This document shows positions 42,625 through 50,600 of a stretch of 64,000 bases of DNA, in pieces. A model generated the notes under the pieces. The model was not told the DNA's origin. It saw nothing but the letters and a program-made list of their open reading frames with translations, and did not search any database. How positions within the stretch are numbered: position 1 is the stretch's first letter; each line of letters starts with the position of its first letter. This DNA is from Pseudoflavonifractor sp902362925 (GTDB lineage: Bacteria > Bacillota > Clostridia > Oscillospirales > Oscillospiraceae). Location of the stretch: assembly GCA_902362925.1 (NCBI GenBank), contig CABIYL010000001.1. One strand, given 5' to 3'. Both the position numbers and the translations under genes were made by a program.

Positions 42625-43521
42625 TTACTGGATGGCCTCGCGGACATGACCTCTGGCCTTGTCCAGACGGGCCTTGGCCTCTTCTGCGTCGCAGTTGGCC
42701 AGAATCATGGTGATGGCGGTCTTTACGCTGCCGCCTGCCGCCGCGATGGTGGCCTTGGCGGTGTCACGGTCCACACCGGTGGCCTCCATGACAATCTTCT
42801 CGGCCCGGACGTGGAGCTTCTCGTTGGTCTGCATCACGTCCACCATCAGGTTCTGATAGGCCTTGCCCACACCCACCATGGTGGCGGTGGAGATCATGTT
42901 CAGGATCAGCTTCTGAGCGGTTCCGGCCTTGAGGCGGGTGGAGCCGGTGAGCACCTCAGGGCCAACCACCACCTCGATGGCCAGGTCGGCCGCCTGGCCC
43001 ACGGCGGAGCCGGCGTTGCAGGAGATGGCCACAGTGCGGCAGCCCAGCTCACGGGCATAGTCCAGACCGCCCAGCACGTAGGGGGTGCGGCCGCTGGCGG
43101 CGATGCCGATGACCAGGTCGTCCTTGGTCAGATTGTTGTCCTTCAGGTCGTCGCGGCCCAGGTCCCGGCTGTCCTCGGCCCCCTCAACCGCCTTGATGAA
43201 GGCCTTCTCGCCGCCGGCGATGAGACCCACCACCAGGTCAGGAGACACGCCGAAGGTGGGGGGGCACTCGGCGGCATCCAGCACGCCCAGGCGGCCGCTG
43301 GTGCCGGCGCCCATATAAAACAGCCGTCCGCCCTTCTCCAGGGAGTCAATGGCCCACTCCACTGCCTTGGCAATGTTGGGCAGCTGCGCCTCAATGGCCT
43401 GGGGAACTCTGGCGTCCTCCCGGTTCATGGCCGTCACAACCTCCAGAGGGGTCATGGTGTCCAGATTCATGGTGGCCTGATTACGGGTCTCCGTGGTCAT
43501 TGCGTCCAGATTCAAATTCAA
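42625..43521 (-). CDS. murQ: N-acetylmuramic acid 6-phosphate etherase MurQ
   Basis: 298 residues. The TTG at 43519-43521 is the start: AAGGAG lies upstream with 8-9 bp spacing and the protein begins MNLNLDAMTTETRNQATMNLDTMT, giving the conserved TE-R segment. The SIS domain has FYMGAGTSGRLGVLDAAECP (with the catalytic Glu in DAAECPPTF), VIGIAASGRTPYVLGGLDYA and TRLKAGTAQKLILNMIST. It removes D-lactate from MurNAc-6-phosphate to give GlcNAc-6-phosphate in peptidoglycan recycling. It is the first gene of the murQ-murP-mupG operon. Confidence 0.96.
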   Translation of the reverse strand: MNLNLDAMTTETRNQATMNLDTMTPLEVVTAMNREDARVPQAIEAQLPNIAKAVEWAIDSLEKGGRLFYMGAGTSGRLGVLDAAECPPTFGVSPDLVVGLIAGGEKAFIKAVEGAEDSRDLGRDDLKDNNLTKDDLVIGIAASGRTPYVLGGLDYARELGCRTVAISCNAGSAVGQAADLAIEVVVGPEVLTGSTRLKAGTAQKLILNMISTATMVGVGKAYQNLMVDVMQTNEKLHVRAEKIVMEATGVDRDTAKATIAAAGGSVKTAITMILANCDAEEAKARLDKARGHVREAIQ

Positions 43522-43646
43522 TGCCCATTCTCCTTCCGCGCCTGAGTGGAGCCGATGGTGCGTTCCGCTCCATCCTCCCCAGCCCGTCCGAAAGCCGGGA
43601 GGAACATTTCATAATCGCTGCAAGCAACAGCCTTCGCTGTGCATTC

Positions 43647-43675
43647 ATCCTAATAAATCCCGCATTTCATGTCAA
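43647..43675 (-). promoter_or_regulatory. Promoter of the murQ-murP-mupG operon
   Basis: On the minus strand TTGACA (43670-43675) and TAGGAT (43647-43652) with a 17-bp spacer, about 125 bp upstream of murQ. Confidence 0.55.
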
Positions 43676-43744
43676 TTATTTGAGCAGTTTATGGCACATT
43701 GTTTCGTCAAGTGGCTCCTTTTTCTCCCATTCCAGCATTTTGAT

Positions 43745-43847
43745 GAAACTTTCCGAGCTGGAAAGATTTGAATTGTCTGATATGCACATATGTTTCAAAA
43801 AAAGTTTTACTTTTTCCCTTGACACTCGAAACTTTAGTTGCTATACT
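43745..43847. promoter_or_regulatory. Promoter of the EIIA-HPr-EI-murR operon with candidate RpiR operators
   Basis: Plus-strand TTGACA (43819-43824) and TATACT (43842-43847) with a 17-bp spacer. GAAACTTT occurs at 43745-43752 and again inside the spacer at 43828-43835. The upstream copy overlaps the palindrome CTTTCC-N5-GGAAAG (43749-43765). These are good candidates for binding by the RpiR-type regulator encoded at 46531. Confidence 0.55.
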
Positions 43848-44023
43848 GTGCTCGCAAGCAAAAGTTGAATACACAGCCGCCTGAGTTTTGTGCGTTCTGA
43901 CGTCCGATCTGGAAAGTCCTCTGTGCCGGGGCATTGTCCCTGGAACGAGTGCTCTCTGGAAGGACGTCTTTTTTTTACGCAGCACAGTCATTGCAGAAGC
44001 TTGAAAGGAGCGAGCATTTTACC
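43848..44023 (+). promoter_or_regulatory. Long structured leader of the EIIA gene with terminator-like end
   Basis: A leader of about 170 nt. GACGTCC (43899-43905) can pair with GGACGTC (43962-43968), which is followed at once by eight T (43969-43976), then by the ribosome binding site AAAGGAG and the ATG at 44024. This is the layout of an attenuated or antiterminated leader. Inner stems such as GGG/CCC around 43928-43940 are possible. No ribonucleic antiterminator (LicT/GlcT) box or known riboswitch was recognised. Confidence 0.45.
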
Positions 44024-44560
44024 ATGTCTGAGAAAAAAGGATTTGCCTCCTGGCTCTTTGGAAAGAAGAAGGGCGCCGAAGAGGCCCCTGCCGATGAGCC
44101 CGGTGTGGAGCGCCTGGGCAGCCCCCTGGCCGGAAATCTCATCGGGATTGAGCAGGTGTCCGACCAGGTCTTTGCCGATAAGATTCTGGGCGACGGCGTG
44201 GCCGTGATCCCCGCCGACGGCAAGGTGTACGCCCCTGCCGACGGCACGGTGGAGAACCTGCTGGAGAGCCATCACGCCGTGTGCCTCCTCACCCCCGGCG
44301 GCGCCGAGTTGCTGATCCACGTGGGCAAGGACACCGTGGCCCTGGGTGGCAAGCATTTTGCCGCCCACGTGAAGGAGGGCGACAAGGTCAAGCGGGGTCA
44401 GCTGCTGCTGTCCTTTGAGCGGGACGCCCTGCTGGCCCAGGGCTTCGACCTGGCCACTCCCGTGGTGGTGAGCAATGGCGACGAGTTCGTCATGGAGAAG
44501 GCGGAGGGCGGCGAGGTCCGTCCCGGCGACACCATCATCACCCTGACCAAGCGGGCCTGA
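44024..44560 (+). CDS. PTS glucose-type EIIA component
   Basis: 178 residues. After a ~28-residue basic/acidic leader, the EIIA-Glc fold starts at ERLGSPLAGNLIGIEQVSDQ and has VIPADGKVYAPADGTVENL and the active-site LLIHVGKDTVAL, with His accepting phosphate from HPr. The ATG at 44024 has AAAGGAG 13 bp upstream. As MurP lacks EIIA, this protein probably serves it, and perhaps other EIIBC proteins. It heads an operon with HPr, EI and a regulator. Confidence 0.92.
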   Translation: MSEKKGFASWLFGKKKGAEEAPADEPGVERLGSPLAGNLIGIEQVSDQVFADKILGDGVAVIPADGKVYAPADGTVENLLESHHAVCLLTPGGAELLIHVGKDTVALGGKHFAAHVKEGDKVKRGQLLLSFERDALLAQGFDLATPVVVSNGDEFVMEKAEGGEVRPGDTIITLTKRA

Positions 44561-44596
44561 CCCACATCTATATAATATAAAAAGAGGTATTCTGAT

Positions 44597-44854
44597 ATGA
44601 TTCAGTTCCAGTACACCATTACCGATCCCAACGGTCTCCACGCCCGTCCCGCCGGCCTGCTGGTGAAGGAGGCCCAGAAGTTCTCCAGCACCGTGAAGCT
44701 GACCCGCGGCGAGAAGAGCGCCGACCTGAAGCGGCTCTTCGCCATCATGGGCATGGGCGTCAAGTGCGGCGAGACCGTGGAGGTGGCCGTGGACGGCGCC
44801 GACGAGGCTGAGGCCGCCCAGACCCTGGAGAAGTTCTTCCAGGAGAACTTTTAA
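44597..44854 (+). CDS. ptsH: Phosphocarrier protein HPr, lacking the regulatory Ser46
   Basis: 85 residues. The active-site His is in NGLHARPAGLLV. Aligned with Bacillus HPr, the Ser46 region NLKSIMGVM reads DLKRLFAIM, so the Ser phosphorylated by HPr kinase is Arg here. The protein can carry phosphate from EI to EIIA but should not form HPr(Ser-P) for CcpA repression. AAAGAGGT precedes the ATG. Confidence 0.94.
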   Translation: MIQFQYTITDPNGLHARPAGLLVKEAQKFSSTVKLTRGEKSADLKRLFAIMGMGVKCGETVEVAVDGADEAEAAQTLEKFFQENF

Positions 44855-44872
44855 GCAAAGGAGGCGCTTGTC

Positions 44873-46492
44873 ATGACGGTACTGCACGGTGAAGGTGTGT
44901 CCCGGGGCGTGGCCTCGGGCAATCTGCGCTTCCTCCGTCGGGACGCCCAGGCACAGCCCCGCCGGGAGGTGGCCGACGCTGAGGCGGAGGTGCTCCGCTT
45001 CGACCAGGCCCGGGAAGGGGCCATGGAGCAGCTGGGCACCCTCTATGAGGAGACCTGCGCCAAGCTGGGCGAGGAGAAGGCCCTTTTGTTCCAGATCCAC
45101 CAGATGATGCTGGAGGACCTGGACTATTGCGAATCCATCACCGGCATGATCCGGGACGAGCACGTCAACGCGGAGTACGCGGTGGAGCAGACCGGCGAGC
45201 AGTTCTCCCAGATGTTCGCCCAGATGGACGATGCGTATATGAAGGAGCGTTCCGCCGATGTGCTGGACGTGTCCCGGCGGGTAATCCGCCTGCTCACCGG
45301 CCAGGAAGACGAGGCCCTGGGCGGGGACACCCCCTGCATCATCGCCGCTGACGACCTGGTGCCCAGTGAGACCGCCCGGCTGGACCGGAGCAAGGTGCTG
45401 GGCTTCATCACTGCCCGCGGCTCCTCCAACTCCCACACCGCCATCTTTGCCCGCACCATGAGCATCCCTGCGGTGGTGGGTCTGGGAGACAGCCTACTGG
45501 AGGAGTTTGACGGCAAGAACGTGTTTGTGGACGGCGCCTCCGGCGAGGTCTTTGTGGACCCGGATGCCCAGACCACTGCGGAGCTGGAGAACCGCCGTGA
45601 CCAGGAGGCGGCCCACCGCCGCTATCTGGACACCTTCCGGGGCCGTGAGGCCGTCACCCCCGACGGACACAGGGTTCTGGTGTGCGCCAACATCGGCGCG
45701 CCCAAGGATCTGGAGGCCGTTCTGGGCGCCGACGCCGACGGCATCGGTCTGTTCCGCAGTGAGTTCCTCTACCTGGGCCGGGACAACTATCCCCCCGAGG
45801 AGGACCAGTACCAAGCTTACCGCCAGGTGCTGGAGGCCATGGACGGCCGCATGGTGGTCATCCGCACCCTGGACATCGGCGCCGACAAGCAGGCCGATTA
45901 CTTTGAGCTGCCCAAGGAGGAGAACCCCGCCATGGGTCTGCGGGCCATCCGCATCTGCCTGACCCGTCCTGAGGTGTTCCGCACTCAGCTGCGGGCGCTC
46001 TACCGTGCCTCCGCCCACGGCAAGCTGGGCATTATGTTCCCCATGATCACCTCGGTGAGCGAAGTATTGCGGATCAAGGAGATCTGCGCCCAGGTGCGTG
46101 AGGAGCTGAAGGCCGAGGGTATTCCCTTTGACGAGCATGTGGAGCTGGGCATCATGATCGAGACCCCTGCCGCCGCGGTCATCAGCGACCTGCTGGCCCA
46201 GGAGGTGGACTTCTTCAGCATCGGCACCAACGACCTGACCCAGTACACCCTGGCCGTGGACCGTCAGAACGCCCAGGTGGAGTCCTTCTGCGACCGCCAC
46301 CACGAGGCTCTGCTGCGTCTCATCCGCGCCACCGTGGAGAACGCCCACAAGGCGGGCATCTGGGCCGGTATCTGCGGCGAGCTGGCCGCCGACACCACCC
46401 TGACCGACTTCTTTATGGAGGTGGGCGTGGACGAGCTGTCCATGACGCCCGGCGCCATTCTGGAGACCAAGGCCAAAATTCTGGACAGATAA
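44873..46492 (+). CDS. ptsI: Phosphoenolpyruvate-protein phosphotransferase, PTS enzyme I
   Basis: 539 residues, slightly shorter than the usual ~570. The phospho-His is in ARGSSNSHTAIFARTMSIPA. The PEP-binding TIM barrel (about 255-535) shows GIGLFRSEFLYLGRD, RTLDIGADKQADYF, MGLRAIRICL, GIMIETPAAAV, FSIGTNDLTQYTLAVDR and catalytic Cys in GICGELAAD. It passes phosphate from PEP to HPr. It starts 18 bp after ptsH and precedes the RpiR-family gene, so general PTS proteins are here tied to a MurNAc cluster. Confidence 0.96.
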   Translation: MTVLHGEGVSRGVASGNLRFLRRDAQAQPRREVADAEAEVLRFDQAREGAMEQLGTLYEETCAKLGEEKALLFQIHQMMLEDLDYCESITGMIRDEHVNAEYAVEQTGEQFSQMFAQMDDAYMKERSADVLDVSRRVIRLLTGQEDEALGGDTPCIIAADDLVPSETARLDRSKVLGFITARGSSNSHTAIFARTMSIPAVVGLGDSLLEEFDGKNVFVDGASGEVFVDPDAQTTAELENRRDQEAAHRRYLDTFRGREAVTPDGHRVLVCANIGAPKDLEAVLGADADGIGLFRSEFLYLGRDNYPPEEDQYQAYRQVLEAMDGRMVVIRTLDIGADKQADYFELPKEENPAMGLRAIRICLTRPEVFRTQLRALYRASAHGKLGIMFPMITSVSEVLRIKEICAQVREELKAEGIPFDEHVELGIMIETPAAAVISDLLAQEVDFFSIGTNDLTQYTLAVDRQNAQVESFCDRHHEALLRLIRATVENAHKAGIWAGICGELAADTTLTDFFMEVGVDELSMTPGAILETKAKILDR

Positions 46493-46530
46493 CAGTCACC
46501 TGCAAGAACCATCACAGGGAGGCAAACCTT

Positions 46531-47427
46531 ATGAAAAGCGCGCTGCTCAGACTCCGGGAGGCCAGAGATTCCCTCAGCGCCACCGAACGTTCCATCGCCG
46601 ATTACCTGCTCTCGCACCCTGAAGAGGCCATTGAGCTGAGCATTCACGAGATGGCGGAGCGGACTTTTTCCTCTCCGTCCACCATGATCCGCATGTGCCA
46701 CCGCATTGGCTTTGAAGGCTACAAGGAGTTTCGCCGTGCGGTGACCTACGAGATGGCCGTGCGCAAGCAGAGTGAGGAGGAGGAGCGGAAGGAGATTGCC
46801 CGCTCCGACAGTGTTGAGGATATCATCGAAAAGGTCACCTATAAGAACATCATATCTCTGGAGGAGACCAAGAACCTGCTGGACGCGGACACCCTGCGCC
46901 AGTGTGTGGAGCTGATCCGCGGCTGCCGGACCGTGCTGCTGTTCGGCATCGGCGCGTCCCTCTGCGCGGCCCGGGACGCATACCTGAAATTCCTGCGGCT
47001 CAACAAGCCCTGCATTGTCAACGACGACTGGCACTCCCAGTTCCTCCAGGCCCGCAACGCCACCAAGGACGACCTGGGCATCGTGGTCTCCTACTCGGGA
47101 GAGACGGTGGAGATGGTGGAGTGCATGAAGGCCATGCGGGAAAACCACACCCCCATCATCGCCATCACCCGCTGTGTCAGTTCCCCTGTGTCTGAGCTGG
47201 CCGACTACAAGCTCTACACCACCGCCAACGAGTCCACCTTCCGCAGCGGCGCCATGTCCTCCCGCATCTCCCAGCTCAACATCATCGACATCCTCTATAC
47301 GGCGTTCGCCAACAGTGAGTACGAGTACTGCCTGGAGCAGCTCTCCAAAACCCATATCCGCAAGCCCAGCTCCATGCGCAAGCCTCTGCTGGATTCTCAG
47401 GGTGACCCGGATATTAACCGAAATTAA
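46531..47427 (+). CDS. murR: RpiR-family regulator, MurR-like
   Basis: 298 residues. The N-terminal HTH_6 domain (about 5-75) has LSATERSIADYLLSHPEEAI and FSSPSTMIRMCHRIGFEGYK. The C-terminal SIS domain (about 120-270) binds a phosphosugar: LLFGIGASLCAARDAYLKF and VSYSGETVEMVECMKAM. It is last in the EIIA-HPr-EI operon and shares the divergent control region with murQ-murP-mupG. By analogy with MurR it would be a repressor relieved by MurNAc-6-phosphate; this is inference from context. AGGGAGG precedes the ATG. Confidence 0.88.
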   Translation: MKSALLRLREARDSLSATERSIADYLLSHPEEAIELSIHEMAERTFSSPSTMIRMCHRIGFEGYKEFRRAVTYEMAVRKQSEEEERKEIARSDSVEDIIEKVTYKNIISLEETKNLLDADTLRQCVELIRGCRTVLLFGIGASLCAARDAYLKFLRLNKPCIVNDDWHSQFLQARNATKDDLGIVVSYSGETVEMVECMKAMRENHTPIIAITRCVSSPVSELADYKLYTTANESTFRSGAMSSRISQLNIIDILYTAFANSEYEYCLEQLSKTHIRKPSSMRKPLLDSQGDPDINRN

Positions 47428-47464
47428 CGAAACCCATCTGGTTATTTTTCATTTTTTCGGTTAA
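47414..47464. repeat. Inverted repeat at the end of murR
   Basis: TTAACCGAAA (47414-47423) and TTTTCGGTTAA (about 47454-47464) form a 10-bp stem with a ~30-nt T-rich loop, overlapping the murR stop. It may act as a terminator, though no T-run follows the right arm. Confidence 0.5.
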
Positions 47465-47518
47465 AATGACGTAAAACTGTCAACTTTAGAAATTTTGTAC
47501 CAGCATTCCTCCGATTCC

Positions 47519-47570
47519 TTGTTCACTTTTGTTCAGTATGCTATGCTCTTGTCAAGTAAGCATACTGAAC
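47519..47570 (+). promoter_or_regulatory. Promoter with overlapping perfect inverted repeat before the SLH hydrolase gene
   Basis: TTGTTC (47519-47524) and TATGCT (47542-47547) with a 17-bp spacer. The perfect 11-bp inverted repeat GTTCAGTATGC (47531-47541) / GCATACTGAAC (47560-47570) places one arm in the spacer and the other over the start site, with the -10 box in the loop. It could be an operator or a 5' hairpin. Confidence 0.55.
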
Positions 47571-47600
47571 GAGTATGCATGGAAGAGGAGGAATTTTTTT

Positions 47601-50600
47601 ATGAGAAGCATGCTCAAAAAAGCAACCGGGCTAATTCTCGCCGCCGCGCTGACCTTCTCGCTGGCTGCACCCGCCGCAGCCGCCGGAAGCTCCCGCACCC
47701 CGGGAAGTTCAGCCACCGCAACTGCTGTAACAGAGGTCACCCTCCCTCAGCAGGGCTGGCAGGCTCAGGTCACCTTCCCCGACTGGGCCGGGTATGTGGA
47801 CGATACCCTGGCCATGAACAGCCTGTACAGCTTTGACGGCTACGCCGATCAGGGCGAGCTGTACGTCACCCTGGCGAAGGACGTCACCAGCCTGCGTCTG
47901 TTCGTCAACAACGCCGAGGTGGACACCTCCGCCATGAAGGGCGGCAGCACCTACAAGGTGGACATCTCCGACCTGACCGTCAACGGCACCAACACCGTTC
48001 AGGTCTCCGCCATCACCCCCTCCACCCTGGAGGGCGCCGTCACCGTCAGCATCCCCTACCCCACCGTCATCGAGGGTGTGCCCTCCGACGTGGGCATGAG
48101 CGAGGAGGTTCTGGGCGTCATCGACGACTTCATCGCCTCCGAGGTGAAGTACGGCTTCTCCGGCGCCCAGCTGGCCGTGGTGAAGGACGGCAAGATGGTG
48201 TACTCCAACGCCTGGGGCGCCGTCAACGGCTACAACAAGGACGGCAGCCGGATCGAGGAGGACGACGAGAACTACGTTCCCGTCACCACCGACACCCTGT
48301 ACGACCTGGCGTCCAACACCAAGATGTACTCCGTCAACTACGCCCTGCAGTACATGCTCACCCAGGGCACCGACGTGTACGACATCTCCCTGGACGACCC
48401 CATCACCAAGTTCTTCCCCGAGTTTGACGACGAGGGCAAGACCATCTTCAAGGAGGGCACCTCCGCTGAGGACCAGGCCCAGATCCTCCAGTGGAAGTCC
48501 GAGCTGACCGTCCGTGACATCCTGATGCACCAGGCCGGCTTTGACCCCGACCCCCAGTATCACAACGACCAGTTCAACCAGGTCACCCAGAAGCCCGAGC
48601 AGGGCGTGGACAACCCCCTGTTCTCCCAGGACCGTGAGACCACCCTCACCAAGGTGCTGGCCTCTCCCCTGACCTATGAGCCCGGCACCAAGACCGTCTA
48701 CTCCGACGTGGACTACATGCTGCTGTGCTTCATCATCGAGAAGGTCACCGGCAAGGGCCTGGACGTGTTCCTGAAGGAGACCTTCTGGGACCCCATGGGC
48801 CTGACCCACATCACCTACAATCCCCTCCAGCACGGCTTTGACAAGAACGACTGCGCCGCCACCGAGCTCAACGGCAACACCCGCGACGGCGTCATCGACT
48901 TCCTGAATGTCCGAAAGGACACCGTCCAGGGCGAGGTCCACGACGAGAAGGCCTACTACGCCATGGGCGGCGTCTCCGGCCACGCCGGTCTGTTCTCCAA
49001 CGCCGAGGACCTGGCCAAGCTGGCCTCCGTCATGCTGACCGGCGGCTACGGCGACAACCAGTTCTTCTCCAAGAACGTGATGGACGACTTCACCAAGCCC
49101 AAGAGCCTGGACGCTCCCACCTGGGGTCTGGGCTGGTGGCGGCAGGCCGAGCTGGGCCGCAGCAGCTACTTCAGCATCCAGTCCTCCAACTCCACCATCG
49201 GCCACCAGGGCTGGACCGGCACCCTCACCGTCATCGACCCCGAGAACGACCTGGTTGTGGTGCTGCTGACCAACAAGAAGAACTCCCCCGTTATCGACCC
49301 CAAAGTGGCCGCCAACGACTTCTACTCCGACAACATGGTCCTGGGCGGTCTGGGCTCCGTGGTGGGCCTGGTCTATGACTCCATGCGCTCCAGCGTGGAC
49401 GCTGTGGACGCCGTGGCCCTCCAGATGGCCAACGACCGCATCCGCCTGATGATGAGCCACAAGAACGCCTACGACGAGGCCCCCCACATGAACGACGCCT
49501 ACGCCCTGGTGGACCTGGTGGTGACCATCGCCGAGCAGCGCAAGAGCGAGGTCACCAAGGCCAACGCCCAGCTGGCGCTGAAGAACCTGAACGACTTCGT
49601 GGCCCTCTATGTGGCCAAGGAGGAGAACAAGGCCAACGCTGCCGCCTGGTCCGCCCAGCTCCAGGAGCGCATTGACGCCATCGTCACCGACGGCTCCGCT
49701 CCCGCCGCTCCCGCTCTGACCGCCGTGCAGGTCTCCTCCGACCCCAACGACAAGGCCGGCACCCCCTTCGCCGGCGGCGACCAGAACTACGTGTACCTGC
49801 CCCGTCCCTACTCCTCCACCGGCTCTACCTCCACCGTGTTCTACAACACCGGCACCTGGTTTGACGGCTACGAGGGTCAGGGCACCCTGTACATCCAGAT
49901 GAGCAACAGCGCCGACAGCGTCCGCGGCGACCAGGGCATCCGCATCTTCGTCAACGGCGTGGAGGTGGACAACTCCAACCTGACCGGCCAGGACGGCATC
50001 TACACCGTGGACGTGTCCAGCGTGGCCCGCAACGGCCGCAACAGCGTGGAGTTCTGCATCCCCAACATCAACGCCAACCGCACCTTTGCCGTTGCCGTCT
50101 ACAACCCCACCGTGGTGGACAAGACCGATGATCCCGACGCCCTGGCCAATGCGGGCATCGACTCCAAGACCCTGGACATGATCGACTCCATCATCAGCAA
50201 CGACGTTGCCAACGGCTTCACCTCCGCCCAGCTGGCCATCATCAAGGACGGTCAGATGGTCTACTCCAACGCCTGGGGCACCGTCAACGCCTACAACCCC
50301 GACGGCACTCCCAAGACCGACAGCCCCGCTGTCACCACCGACACCCTGTACGACCTGGCGTCCAACACCAAGATGTACGCCACCAACTACGCCATCCAGT
50401 ACCTGGTGGCCCAGGGTGAGCTGGACATCAACGACCCCATCACCAAGTACTTCCCCGACTTTGTCAACAATACCATCGAGATCAAGTACGAGACCTCCAA
50501 CGGCACCGGCGCTCCCGACCTGGAGACCGCCAAGGCCTGGAAGGCTGAGCTGACCGTGGCCGACATCCTCCAGCACCAGGCCGGCTTCGCCCCCGATCCC

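Noticed and set aside
43848..44023. LicT/GlcT antiterminator target in the EIIA leader
   Set aside because: No match to the ribonucleic antiterminator consensus was found; only the terminator-like end is supported.
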